DNA of 29,787 bases from assembly GCF_040361435.1 (NCBI RefSeq), contig NZ_APNL01000027.1, forward strand, positions 1-29,787. Direction: 5' to 3'. The DNA comes from Salinisphaera sp002433465 (lineage in GTDB: Bacteria > Pseudomonadota > Gammaproteobacteria > Nevskiales > Salinisphaeraceae). Positions 7,350 to 15,361 of this stretch are shown piece after piece. Position 1 is the stretch's first letter. Each line of letters opens with the position of its first letter. The position numbers and the translations under genes are program-made. The notes below the pieces were generated by a model. It did not search any database. It was not told the DNA's origin and saw only the letters and a program-made list of their open reading frames with translations.

Positions 7350-7880
7350 ATGTCCAGAGTAGCTAAAGCCCCGGTGAGCTTGCCCAGCGGCGTTGAGTGC
7401 AACGTCGCCGAGCGCGACGTGCGGGTGAAGGGCAAGAACGGCGAACTCAGCTTTCGACTGCCGGACGGCGTCGATGTCGAGGTCGCCGACGGTGCCGCCA
7501 CTGCCAAGCCCACCGGCCGCAAGCCGAATATGGCAATGGCCGGAACGGTGCGTGCGACGGTCGCGAACATGGTTAAAGGCGTCAGCGAAGGCTTCGAGCG
7601 CAAGCTCGAGCTGGTGGGCGTGGGCTATCGTGCCCAGGCCCAGGGCGACACCCTGAACCTGTCGCTGGGCCTGTCGCATCCGGTGGCTTACAAAATGCCG
7701 CAGGGCGTGACCGTTGCGACGCCGAGCAATACCGAAATCGTGCTTACGGGTGCGGACAAGCAGGTGGTCGGTCAGGCCGCCGCCGAGATCCGCAACTACC
7801 GTCCGCCGGAGCCCTACAAGGGCAAGGGTATTCGCTACGCCGACGAGCGCGTGGTTCGCAAGGACGCGAAGAAGAAGTAA
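7350..7880 (+). CDS. rplF: 50S ribosomal protein L6 (uL6)
   Basis: A 176-residue L6 (E. coli 177) beginning MSRVAKAPVSLPSGVE. The C-terminal rRNA-binding signature RPPEPYKGKGIRYADE is intact. L6 has two related domains and sits at the base of the L7/L12 stalk near the sarcin-ricin loop. AGGAAGTTCGAAT precedes the ATG. The gene lies between rpsH and rplR as usual. Confidence 0.98.
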   Translation: MSRVAKAPVSLPSGVECNVAERDVRVKGKNGELSFRLPDGVDVEVADGAATAKPTGRKPNMAMAGTVRATVANMVKGVSEGFERKLELVGVGYRAQAQGDTLNLSLGLSHPVAYKMPQGVTVATPSNTEIVLTGADKQVVGQAAAEIRNYRPPEPYKGKGIRYADERVVRKDAKKK

Positions 7881-7925
7881 TCAACGGCGCGTTACATTTA
7901 CCGCCAACAACAGATTCATTACGCC

Positions 7926-8282
7926 ATGCACAAGAAAACGATTTCGCGACTGCGTCGCGCCCGTCGGGGCCGCATGCACATGCGCAACCTGGGCGCGCAT
8001 CGCCTGTCTGTACACCGTACGCCGCAGCATATTTATGCTCAGATCGTCGCGCCCGACGGTTCGCGTACAATCGCCAGCGCTTCTACGGTCGAAAAGACCC
8101 TGCGCGAGGAATGCGGCAAGACCGGAAACTGTGACGCGGCACGCGTCATCGGCCGGACGATCGCCGACCGGGCCAAGGCTGCGGGCGTAGAAGCCGTGGC
8201 GTTCGACCGTTCGGGTTTCGCCTATCACGGTCGAGTCAAGGCACTCGCCGACGCCGCACGTGAAAGCGGCCTGCAGTTCTAA
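7926..8282 (+). CDS. rplR: 50S ribosomal protein L18 (uL18)
   Basis: A 118-residue L18 (E. coli 117). Its basic N-terminus (KKTISRLRRARRGRMHMR) and the C-terminal signature FDRSGFAYHGRVKALADAARESGLQF-type sequence are typical. L18 delivers and anchors 5S rRNA with L5. The ATG begins MHKKT; no better upstream start is present. The 45-bp gap from rplF shows no structure of note. Confidence 0.97.
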   Translation: MHKKTISRLRRARRGRMHMRNLGAHRLSVHRTPQHIYAQIVAPDGSRTIASASTVEKTLREECGKTGNCDAARVIGRTIADRAKAAGVEAVAFDRSGFAYHGRVKALADAARESGLQF

Positions 8283-8296
8283 CGGGATTTTTCGCA

Positions 8297-8806
8297 ATGG
8301 CAACACGTAACGAACAACGCACCGAAGGCGATCTGCTCGAGAAGCTGATCACGGTCAATCGCGTGGCCAAGGTGGTCAAGGGCGGCCGCCAGTTTGGCTT
8401 TACCGCGCTCACCGTGGTTGGCGACGGCGAAGGTCGTGTCGGCTTCGGCTATGGCAAGGCGCGCGAAGTGCCGCTGGCCATCGCCAAGGCGATGGAAGCG
8501 GCGCGCAAGAGCATGATCCGCGTGCAGATCAAGGAAGGCTCGACGTTGCAGCATGCAATCGTCGGTCGCCACGGCGCCACCAAGGTCATCATGCGTCCGG
8601 CCTCCGAAGGTACCGGCGTCATCGCCGGTGGCGGCATGCGTGCCGTGTTCGAAGTCGCCGGCGTGAGCAACGTCCTGGCGAAGAGCTACGGCTCGCGTAA
8701 CCCGATCAACCTCGTACGCGCGACGATCAACGGGCTGCGTGAAATGCATGACCCCGAGTTCATCGCCGCCAAGCGTGGCAAGTCGGTCGAAGAAATCACG
8801 GCTTAA
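8297..8806 (+). CDS. rpsE: 30S ribosomal protein S5 (uS5)
   Basis: A 169-residue S5 (E. coli 167). The double-stranded-RNA-binding N-terminal domain contains RVAKVVKGGRQFGFTALTVVGDGEGRVG-like sequence (about residues 18-45), and the C-terminal domain has GVSNVLAKSYGSRNPINLVRATI-type sequence. S5 contributes to the mRNA entry channel and to decoding fidelity. The loop positions linked to spectinomycin resistance in other bacteria (near VVKGGR) look wild type. Confidence 0.98.
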   Translation: MATRNEQRTEGDLLEKLITVNRVAKVVKGGRQFGFTALTVVGDGEGRVGFGYGKAREVPLAIAKAMEAARKSMIRVQIKEGSTLQHAIVGRHGATKVIMRPASEGTGVIAGGGMRAVFEVAGVSNVLAKSYGSRNPINLVRATINGLREMHDPEFIAAKRGKSVEEITA

Positions 8807-8818
8807 CGGAGGCGCGGG

Positions 8819-9004
8819 ATGGCCAGCAAAGAAATCACGATCAAACTCATCAAGAGTCCGATCGGCCGAGTCAAGCGTCATCGCGCTTGCGTACGTGGGC
8901 TGGGCCTGCGTCGGCTGCATCATCAGGTGACGGTGGCGGATACGCCGGAAAACCGGGGCATGATCAACAAGATCGTCGACATGCTCGCGATCCAGGAGTC
9001 CTAG
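8819..9004 (+). CDS. rpmD: 50S ribosomal protein L30 (uL30)
   Basis: A 61-residue L30 (E. coli 59) with the family core IKLIKSPIGRVKRHRACVRGLGLRRLHH and TPENRGMINKI. It starts at the ATG at 8819, with GGAGGCG just upstream as a strong ribosome binding site. L30 is a small protein on the 50S surface. Its stop is one base before the rplO start. Confidence 0.97.
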   Translation: MASKEITIKLIKSPIGRVKRHRACVRGLGLRRLHHQVTVADTPENRGMINKIVDMLAIQES

Positions 9005-9005
9005 G

Positions 9006-9434
9006 ATGAAACTCAACGATCTACAGCCCAACGAAGGCGCGCGCAAGCTGCGCAAGCGCGTTGGCCGTGGCCCGGGTTCGGACATGGGCAAGACGGCCGG
9101 GCGTGGCCACAAGGGCCAGAAGTCGCGCAGCGGTGGTTACACGAAGATGGGTTTCGAAGGCGGCCAGATGCCGCTGCAGCGGCGTGTGCCCAAGCGCGGC
9201 TTTCGTAGCCCGGTCAACGCACCGGCCGAGGTGCGCCTGGACAACCTGAACCGTCTCGAAGGCGACGTCGACCTGGCTGCGCTCAAGGCTGCCGGCGTGG
9301 TCGCGCGCGAAGCGCGCCGTGCCAAGGTAATCGCCTCGGGCGAGATCACCGTGGCGGTGAACTTGAAGGGCGTCGCTGCAACGGCCGGCGCGGTCAAGGC
9401 CATCGAAGCCGCCGGCGGCAGCGTCGCCGAGTAA
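9006..9434 (+). CDS. rplO: 50S ribosomal protein L15 (uL15)
   Basis: A 142-residue L15 (E. coli 144) with the glycine-rich N-terminus KRVGRGPGSDMGKTAGRGHKGQ and the conserved GFEGGQMPLQRRVPKRGF. L15 extends deep into 23S rRNA and is a late assembly factor. One base separates it from rpmD and two bases from secY, so the three are likely translationally coupled. Confidence 0.98.
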   Translation: MKLNDLQPNEGARKLRKRVGRGPGSDMGKTAGRGHKGQKSRSGGYTKMGFEGGQMPLQRRVPKRGFRSPVNAPAEVRLDNLNRLEGDVDLAALKAAGVVAREARRAKVIASGEITVAVNLKGVAATAGAVKAIEAAGGSVAE

Positions 9435-9436
9435 TC

Positions 9437-10795
9437 ATGGCCAAGCGTCCCAACACTGCAGCGCCCGGCGGCTTCAACCCGAATTCGGGAAGCCTAACGG
9501 AAGTGCGTCAGCGCCTGCTGTTTCTGGTGGGTGCGCTGATTGTGTTTCGTATCGGCACGTTCATTCCCGTGCCGGGTATCGATCCGGCCCAGTTGGCGCG
9601 ACTGTTCGAGCAGCAGGCCGGCACCATCCTCGATGTCGGCGTGATGTTCACCGGCGGCGCTCTCAAGCGCCTGTCGATCTTCGCGCTTGGCGTGATGCCG
9701 TATATTTCCGCGTCGATCATCATGCAGTTGATGACGGCGACGGTGCCGGCGCTCAAGGAAATCAAGAAGGAAGGCGAGGCCGGTCGTCGCAAGATTACGC
9801 AGTACACGCGTTACGGCACGGTCGCGCTTGCATCGTTCCAGTCGATTGGCACCGGTATTGCGCTCTGGAATCAGGGTATAGCCCAGAGCGGTACCAGCGA
9901 ATTCAGCTTCATCTTCACGACCGCGGTCTGTTTGACCACGGGCGCGATGTTTTTGATGTGGCTGGGCGAACAGGTGACCGAACGCGGCATTGGTAACGGC
10001 ATCTCGATGCTGATTTTTGCCGCGATCGTGGCCGGGCTGCCTTCTGCCATTGGCGGCACGCTTGATCTGGTGCGCACCGGCGAGCTGAGTATCTTCTTCG
10101 TGATTGCCCTGTTCGTGGGTGCGATGGCGGTGCTGGCGTTTGTCGTGTTCGTGGAACGCGCGCAACGTCGTATCCCGGTGCATCATGCGCAGCGCCAGCG
10201 CGGACGCAAGATGTATGCGGCCCAGACCCAACATTTGCCGCTCAAGCTGAACATGGCAGGTGTGATTCCGCCGATCTTCGCTTCGAGCATCATCCTGTTC
10301 CCGGCCACCGTGGTCCGGTTTCTGGGCGAGGGCGGTTCGGTCGCAAACTGGGTGTCGAATGCGATCGCCCCGGGTCAGCCGCTGTACGTGCTGTTCTACT
10401 CGTTGATGATCGTGTTCTTCTGCTTTTTCTATACCGCGCTCGTATTCGATTCGCGGGAAACGGCGGATAACCTCAAGAAGTCCGGTGCATTCATTCCGGG
10501 CGTTCGGCCGGGCATTCAGACGGCGAACTATATCGATACCGTTCTGACCCGGTTGACGGTCGCAGGCGCGGTATACGTTACGGCGGTCTGTCTGCTTCCG
10601 GAGTTGTTGATTCTTCAGTACAACGTGCCGTTCTATTTCGGCGGTACTTCGTTGCTGATCATCGTGGTGGTTGTCATGGACTTCATGGCACAGCTACAGG
10701 CGCACCTGATGTCGCATCAGTACGAAGGGTTGATGAAGAAGAACAACCTGAAGTCTCAGGGGCGCGGCGGTGCCGGCGCCGGCATGCTCCGCTAG
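9437..10795 (+). CDS. secY: Protein translocase channel subunit SecY
   Basis: A 452-residue SecY (E. coli 443), the pore of the SecYEG translocon in the inner membrane, with ten transmembrane segments expected. Characteristic stretches include FRIGTFIPVPGIDP in helix 1, the plug-region sequence MFTGGALKRLSIFALGVMPYISASII, the cytoplasmic loop VERAQRRIPV, and the C-terminal cytoplasmic loop FIPGVRPGIQT. Its position at the end of the spc operon is universal. Clients encoded in this window include the signal-peptide-bearing SurA, LptD, DUF481 and lipoprotein genes. Confidence 0.99.
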   Translation: MAKRPNTAAPGGFNPNSGSLTEVRQRLLFLVGALIVFRIGTFIPVPGIDPAQLARLFEQQAGTILDVGVMFTGGALKRLSIFALGVMPYISASIIMQLMTATVPALKEIKKEGEAGRRKITQYTRYGTVALASFQSIGTGIALWNQGIAQSGTSEFSFIFTTAVCLTTGAMFLMWLGEQVTERGIGNGISMLIFAAIVAGLPSAIGGTLDLVRTGELSIFFVIALFVGAMAVLAFVVFVERAQRRIPVHHAQRQRGRKMYAAQTQHLPLKLNMAGVIPPIFASSIILFPATVVRFLGEGGSVANWVSNAIAPGQPLYVLFYSLMIVFFCFFYTALVFDSRETADNLKKSGAFIPGVRPGIQTANYIDTVLTRLTVAGAVYVTAVCLLPELLILQYNVPFYFGGTSLLIIVVVVMDFMAQLQAHLMSHQYEGLMKKNNLKSQGRGGAGAGMLR

Positions 10796-10871
10796 CCGGG
10801 GCGTTATCAAGCGCAACAACGATTACACCACCGACCGTTAATTACGGCCGGCGAGATGTCAGAGGTAGGAC

Positions 10872-10988
10872 ATGAAAGTTAGAGCATCGGTTAAGAAAAT
10901 TTGCCGCAATTGCAAAGTCATCCGGCGCAACGGCGCCGTGATGGTGATCTGTTCGACCGACCCGCGCCATAAGCAGCGCCAGGGTTAG
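10872..10988 (+). CDS. rpmJ: 50S ribosomal protein L36 (bL36), zinc-binding form
   Basis: A 38-residue protein, exactly the E. coli length, beginning MKVRASVKKICRNCK and ending HKQRQG. The zinc ligands Cys11, Cys14, Cys27 and His33 are all present, so this is the zinc-dependent (C+) form. An AGAGGTAGG ribosome binding site lies just upstream. L36 is a late-assembling 50S protein. The gene sits between secY and rpsM as in other Gammaproteobacteria. Confidence 0.97.
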   Translation: MKVRASVKKICRNCKVIRRNGAVMVICSTDPRHKQRQG

Positions 10989-10998
10989 TCGAGAAACC

Positions 10999-11027
10999 TT
11001 GTAATCACAGACCAGAAAGGCTATATT
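10999..11027 (+). promoter_or_regulatory. Candidate alpha-operon promoter before rpsM
   Basis: TTGTAA (10999-11004; four of six to -35 consensus) and TATATT (11022-11027; five of six to -10 consensus) are separated by 17 bases. Transcription would start near 11034, leaving a leader of about 75 bases before the rpsM ATG. In E. coli the equivalent leader folds into a pseudoknot bound by S4; I could not establish that fold here by eye. Confidence 0.5.
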
Positions 11028-11109
11028 GGCGGGCTTTTCCACGGTTGAATATTCGCGGGCGCTACAATGCACGCGACAACCATAGCCCGGTAGCTGGGAG
11101 ATCAATCGA

Positions 11110-11466
11110 ATGGCGCGAATCGCTGGAGTTAACCTCCCGATCAACAAGCATACGGTGGTGGCGTTGACCTCACTTTACGGCGTCGGGTTTACGCGAGCGC
11201 GTGAAATCTGTGCGGCGTCGAACGTGGCAACCGACACCAAGGTCAAGGATCTTACCGAGGGTGAGGTCGAGGCGCTGCGTGCTCAGGTTCAGCAGTACAC
11301 GATCGAAGGCGATCTTCGGCGTGAGATCTCCATGAACATCAAGCGATTGATGGATCTGGGCTGTTATCGCGGCCTGCGTCATCGTCGCGGTCTTCCGGTG
11401 CGCGGTCAGCGTACCAAAACCAATTCGCGCACGCGTAAGGGCCCTCGCCGGCCCATTCGCCGCTAG
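11110..11466 (+). CDS. rpsM: 30S ribosomal protein S13 (uS13)
   Basis: A 118-residue S13, the E. coli length. The start ARIAGVNLPINKH, the central LTSLYGVG helix-hairpin segment and the basic tail GLPVRGQRTKTNSRTRKG are all intact. S13 partners S19 in the 30S head and contacts the P-site tRNA and the B1 bridges. It is the first gene of the alpha operon, 121 bases after rpmJ, with a promoter-like site in the gap. Confidence 0.98.
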   Translation: MARIAGVNLPINKHTVVALTSLYGVGFTRAREICAASNVATDTKVKDLTEGEVEALRAQVQQYTIEGDLRREISMNIKRLMDLGCYRGLRHRRGLPVRGQRTKTNSRTRKGPRRPIRR

Positions 11467-11499
11467 TTCGTTCTCGCACGAGAGTACAGGTAACGCTTT

Positions 11500-11904
11500 A
11501 TGGCGACAGGCACGTCTTCTACAGCATCTCGTACGCGCAAAGCGCGCGCACGCCGCAACGTCACCGACGGCATCGCATTCGTGTATGCCACCTTCAACAA
11601 CACGATCATCACGATCTCCGATCGTCAGGGTAACGTGTTGTCCTGGTGCACTTCGGGTAGCTGTGGCTTCAAGGGCTCGCGAAAGAGCACGCCGTTCGCA
11701 GCGCAGGTCGCTGCCGAGCGTGCCGGTGAGGGCGCGGCGCAATACGGCGTCAAGAATCTCGAGGTTCGGGTGAAAGGCCCGGGTCCGGGGCGCGAAGCCG
11801 CCGTGCGCTCGCTCAATGGTGCGGGTTTCAAGGTCACCGGCATCATCGACGTGACCCCGATCCCGCATAACGGCTGTCGTCCGCCCAAGAAGCGCCGCGT
11901 CTAA
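11500..11904 (+). CDS. rpsK: 30S ribosomal protein S11 (uS11)
   Basis: A 134-residue S11 (E. coli 129) with a slightly longer Thr/Ser/Ala-rich N-terminus. The core has VYATFNNTIITISDRQGN and the C-terminal PIPHNGCRPPKKRRV. The Asn-Gly pair in this tail is the site that forms isoaspartate in E. coli. S11 sits on the 30S platform at the mRNA exit. Confidence 0.98.
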   Translation: MATGTSSTASRTRKARARRNVTDGIAFVYATFNNTIITISDRQGNVLSWCTSGSCGFKGSRKSTPFAAQVAAERAGEGAAQYGVKNLEVRVKGPGPGREAAVRSLNGAGFKVTGIIDVTPIPHNGCRPPKKRRV

Positions 11905-11941
11905 CGCGCGCTGGCGACCGAACCGCAACAGGTAGAGAACA

Positions 11942-12565
11942 ATGGCTAAGTACACAGGACCTAAATGCAAGCTTTCGCGCCGGGCAGGCACCGACCTGTT
12001 CCTCAAGGGACGCGGCCGTTCGCTGGAAGGTAAGTGCAAGATCGATACGCCGCCGGGTGCCCAGGGCACCCAGCGTCGCCAGCGCCTGTCGGACTATGCC
12101 CTGCAGCTGCGCGAAAAGCAGAAGCTGCGGCATATGTACGGCGTGCTGGAGAAGCAGTTCCGCAACTACTACAAGAAGGCCGCGCAGAACAAGGGCGCGA
12201 CCGGTGTGGTGTTGCTGCAGCAGCTGGAAAGCCGCCTGGATAACGTGGTCTACCGCATGGGCTTTGCTTCCACGCGCGCCGAAGCCCGCCAGCTTGTGAA
12301 CCACAAGGCGGTGGCGGTCAACGACTATCCGGTCAATATTCCGTCGTACGAGGTAAAGGTGGGCGACACGGTCGCGATCCGTAACCGTGCGAAGCACCAG
12401 CCGCGCATTATCGAATCGCTGCAGGTGGCATCGCAGCTCGGCCTGAGTGAGTGGGTCGAGGTGGACGAGAAAGGCCTCAAGGGCACTTTCAAGGCCATTC
12501 CGGACCGCGATCAGATGCTGCCGGATATCAACGAGAATCTGGTAGTCGAGCTTTACTCGAAGTAA
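11942..12565 (+). CDS. rpsD: 30S ribosomal protein S4 (uS4)
   Basis: A 207-residue S4 (E. coli 206) with the typical start MAKYTGPKCKLSRRAGTDL and the S4 RNA-binding domain (about residues 95-160, RLDNVVYRMGFASTRAEARQLV). The zinc-binding cysteine cluster of some Gram-positive S4 proteins is absent. S4 initiates 30S assembly, and in E. coli represses the alpha operon and takes part in rRNA antitermination. Confidence 0.98.
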   Translation: MAKYTGPKCKLSRRAGTDLFLKGRGRSLEGKCKIDTPPGAQGTQRRQRLSDYALQLREKQKLRHMYGVLEKQFRNYYKKAAQNKGATGVVLLQQLESRLDNVVYRMGFASTRAEARQLVNHKAVAVNDYPVNIPSYEVKVGDTVAIRNRAKHQPRIIESLQVASQLGLSEWVEVDEKGLKGTFKAIPDRDQMLPDINENLVVELYSK

Positions 12566-12601
12566 TAGGCGCTGTCACAGACAGCAAGAGGTATTTGCAT
12601 T

Positions 12602-13588
12602 ATGCAGTCCAGTGAATTGCTGAAACCGCGCCTGGTCGAGGTCGAGCGGGCAAACGAGCGGCGCGCCAAGATCGCGCTCGAGCCGCTCGAGCGTGGCTAC
12701 GGTCATACGCTCGGCAACGCGATTCGGCGGATCCTGCTGTCCTCGATTCCCGGGGCGGCGATCACCGAAGTCAAGATCGAAGGCGTACTCCACGAGTACA
12801 CCACGGTTGAGGGTATGCAGGAAGACGTCATCGACGTGCTGCTCAACCTCAAGAACGTGGCGGTACGCATGCACTCGCGTGAAGAAGCGGAGTTGCACCT
12901 GCACAAGAGCGGTGAGGGCCCGGTAACTGCCGGCGATATCACCACGGATCACGACGTGGAAATCGTCAATCCGGATCTGGTGATTGCGCATCTGACCAGC
13001 GGTGAGCTGCGCATGAGCATGAAGGTCGAGCGTGGTCGTGGCTACCAGCCGGCACAGAGCAAGTCGGAAGTTGGCGACGAAGATACCGGTGCGAGCGAAA
13101 TCGGCGCGCTGCGTCTGGATGCCAGCTTCAGCCCGATCCGTCGCGTGAGCTATGCGGTCGAGCGTGCGCGTGTCGAACAGCGTACCGACCTCGACAAGCT
13201 GGTGCTGGATATAGAAACCAACGGCAGCGTGGAACCGGAAGACGCGGTGCGTACCGCGGCGGCGACGCTGTACGACCAGCTGGCGGTGTTCGTAGACCTC
13301 GAAGCGCGCCAGGAATCGAGCCGCAAGGGCGAGACGGGCAAGACCGATCCGGCCCTGCTCAAGCCGATCGAGGACCTCGAGTTGACGGTTCGCTCGACCA
13401 ACTGCCTGAAGGCAGAAGACATCCACTACGTGGGTGATCTGGTCCAGCGCACCGAAACGGAACTCATGCGTACGCCGAACCTCGGCAAGAAGTCGTTGAC
13501 CGAAATCAGCGAAGTGCTGGCCGAGCACGGGCTGAAACTCGGTATGACGGTCGAGAACTGGCCGCCGGCCGAACTCGAAAAAGCCTAG
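12602..13588 (+). CDS. rpoA: RNA polymerase alpha subunit
   Basis: A 328-residue alpha subunit (E. coli 329). The N-terminal assembly domain (about 1-235) contains GYGHTLGNAIRRILLSSIPGAAI, and VEQRTDLDKL near 195. A linker follows, then the C-terminal domain (about 250-315), with ELTVRSTNCLKAEDIHYVGDL and NLGKKSLTEI for UP-element and activator contact. Two copies scaffold the polymerase. It sits between rpsD and rplQ, as in most bacteria. The only AT-rich hairpin after it is weak and unlikely to stop transcription into rplQ. Confidence 0.99.
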   Translation: MQSSELLKPRLVEVERANERRAKIALEPLERGYGHTLGNAIRRILLSSIPGAAITEVKIEGVLHEYTTVEGMQEDVIDVLLNLKNVAVRMHSREEAELHLHKSGEGPVTAGDITTDHDVEIVNPDLVIAHLTSGELRMSMKVERGRGYQPAQSKSEVGDEDTGASEIGALRLDASFSPIRRVSYAVERARVEQRTDLDKLVLDIETNGSVEPEDAVRTAAATLYDQLAVFVDLEARQESSRKGETGKTDPALLKPIEDLELTVRSTNCLKAEDIHYVGDLVQRTETELMRTPNLGKKSLTEISEVLAEHGLKLGMTVENWPPAELEKA

Positions 13589-13622
13589 CGTTTTTTCGCG
13601 AATATAGACTAAGGACAGAGCT

Positions 13623-14024
13623 ATGCGTCATCGCAAGAGCGGTACTAACCTGGGGCGCGAATCCTCGCATCGCGCGGCCATGATGAAAAACATGTCGGCG
13701 TCGCTGTTCAAGGCGGAGCTGATCCGGACGACCCTGCCCAAGGCAAAGGAATTGCGCCGGGTTGCAGAGCCGTTGATTACCTTGGGCAAGACCGACACGG
13801 TCGCCAACCGGCGACTGGCGTTCGCTCGTCTGCGCGACAAGGAAGCGGTCGGCAAGCTGTTCGGCGAACTGGGCCAGCGCTATGCGCAGCGCCCGGGCGG
13901 CTATCTGCGCATTCTCAAGTGCGGCTTTCGTCCCGGCGACAACGCGCCGATGGCGTACGTCGAGCTGGTCGACCGGCCGATGATCGAAGACGACGAAGAC
14001 GAGGCGGTGGAAGCGTCGGCCTAG
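13623..14024 (+). CDS. rplQ: 50S ribosomal protein L17 (bL17)
   Basis: A 133-residue L17 (E. coli 127) beginning MRHRKSGTNLGRESSHRAAM. GGYLRILKCGFRPGDNAPMAYVELVDR near the C-terminus is diagnostic. The last ten residues are acidic (Glu/Asp/Ala), which explains the length difference. L17 lies near the tunnel exit. It is the last gene of the ribosomal cluster and is followed by a clear intrinsic terminator. Confidence 0.98.
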   Translation: MRHRKSGTNLGRESSHRAAMMKNMSASLFKAELIRTTLPKAKELRRVAEPLITLGKTDTVANRRLAFARLRDKEAVGKLFGELGQRYAQRPGGYLRILKCGFRPGDNAPMAYVELVDRPMIEDDEDEAVEASA

Positions 14025-14045
14025 GGTCGCCTTCCATGCCTATTG

Positions 14046-14072
14046 AAAGCCGGCCCTGGGCCGGCTTTTTTT
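14046..14072 (+). terminator. Rho-independent terminator after rplQ
   Basis: A perfect 10-bp stem (14046-14055 with 14059-14068) with a three-base loop, CTG, runs into a seven-T tract (14066-14072). It ends the alpha operon about 20 bases after rplQ and separates it from the DUF481 gene. Confidence 0.93.
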
Positions 14073-14119
14073 ATGGGTAGAATAAGCGCGGTTTCGCGTA
14101 CTGGTTAAAGGGAGCGTAG

Positions 14120-15211
14120 ATGGATTGGTTCAGGGGTGGTGCGGTGGCTGCGGCCGTCGTTTTGGGGGGTGTCTTGCCTGTGGCCCAAGCAGATACCGTC
14201 TTTTTGGAAGACGGCAGTCGCATTAACGGCAAGATCGTGTCGCTGTCGGCGGATAACCTCGTTATCGATACGGCATTTGCCCAGGGGCTCGAGATCGAGC
14301 GCGCCCGGTTGACGGGGCTGGCGAGCGACGATGCCGTCGACGTACGTCTCGCGAGTGGCCAATCCACGCGCGCGAAGTTCGGCTACGACGAACAGTCGCG
14401 CAGCCAGGTCGTTGCCACCGAAACCAATGCAACGGACGGCCCGTTGACGCTCGACGATGTCAGCCAGATTGCGCCCCGAGTGGTCGCTGCTCAGCAGGAA
14501 GACGACGACTATGCGTTGCCCGAGTCCGACAGCTTGCCGCCCGAAGACGCCGATTACTGGTCCGGCGACATTGAAGTCGGGCTGAACGGCCGATCGGGCA
14601 ATACCGATACCAGCGCTTGGCGCACGCGGCTCTCCGCGTTGCGCGACACGGGCGACACCCGCCTGTCGATGTCGGCCTCGGCCGACCGGGAAGAGGAAGA
14701 CGACGAGACAACGGCTGAAGAATATCTGGGCAACGCTCGATTCGAGGACGACTTGACCCAGCGCCTGTTCTGGTTTGTGCAGCAGGAGCTCGAGCGCGAC
14801 GAGTTCGAGGATATCGACCTGCGCTCGCGTAGCCTCATCGGCCCCGGTTATTTCCTGGCGCGGCGCGATCGTCTTACGTTCAAGGTTCGCAGCGGCGTAG
14901 GCCACCAATACGAGCGTTACAGCAGCGGCGGCAGCAGCCACGAGGCGATCTTCTCGGCGGGCTGGGATTATGCCCAGCTCGTCGGTGAATGGCTCAAGCT
15001 GACCCACGATTTCACCATCTATCCCGAGGTTTCGAACAGCCCGAGCGAAAACTTCATTCTGGAATCAGCGCTCGGCGTCGAGGTGCCGATTGCGAACAGT
15101 AACGCCTGGCATCTTCGGGCCGGGCTCGAACACGAGTACAACAACAACCCGGAGCCTGGCGTGGAAGACCTCGACACCACCTACAACCTCGGGGTGGTGC
15201 GCGGATTCTAG
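14120..15211 (+). CDS. DUF481 (YdiY-like) outer-membrane beta-barrel protein
   Basis: A 363-residue protein with a Sec signal peptide (residues 1-24, cleavage after AQA). A short N-terminal domain (about 25-85, starting DTVFLEDGSRINGKIV) is followed by an acidic linker. A C-terminal half (about 145-363) has alternating amphipathic strands and a terminal Phe, as expected of an outer-membrane barrel. The phrase VGLNGRSGNTDTSAW resembles the opening of DUF481 proteins, a family linked to salt or acid induction in some bacteria. AAAGGGAG (14107-14114) is the ribosome binding site. A TAGAAT box lies at 14078-14083 but no good -35 is seen. Substrate and function are unknown. Confidence 0.8.
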   Translation: MDWFRGGAVAAAVVLGGVLPVAQADTVFLEDGSRINGKIVSLSADNLVIDTAFAQGLEIERARLTGLASDDAVDVRLASGQSTRAKFGYDEQSRSQVVATETNATDGPLTLDDVSQIAPRVVAAQQEDDDYALPESDSLPPEDADYWSGDIEVGLNGRSGNTDTSAWRTRLSALRDTGDTRLSMSASADREEEDDETTAEEYLGNARFEDDLTQRLFWFVQQELERDEFEDIDLRSRSLIGPGYFLARRDRLTFKVRSGVGHQYERYSSGGSSHEAIFSAGWDYAQLVGEWLKLTHDFTIYPEVSNSPSENFILESALGVEVPIANSNAWHLRAGLEHEYNNNPEPGVEDLDTTYNLGVVRGF

Positions 15212-15213
15212 AA

Positions 15214-15249
15214 AGCCCTGCACAAGCCGGTGACCGGCAAGGCGGGGCT
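15214..15249. other. Two-tier hairpin between convergent genes
   Basis: Outer arms 15214-15221 and 15242-15249 pair with one G-U. They enclose a perfect 5-bp hairpin (15226-15230 with 15234-15238, loop TGA). It starts three bases after the DUF481 stop. There is no T tract, so it may stabilise a 3' end or support Rho-independent stopping only weakly. Confidence 0.35.
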
Positions 15250-15361
15250 CACAGACGCTTCGGCTGCGTTGTTGCCGGACTTGAGCTGCCAGGCAGCCAG
15301 CCGCTGCGCTTGGACGCCTTGCCGCGCCGGCTGTGAGGACTATAACGCGACCCGCGCCAGG

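Noticed and set aside
13576..13598. AT-rich hairpin (CGAAAAA / TTTTTCG) at the rpoA stop as a terminator
   Set aside because: The stem is almost all A-T pairs and weak, and rplQ follows directly in the standard operon.
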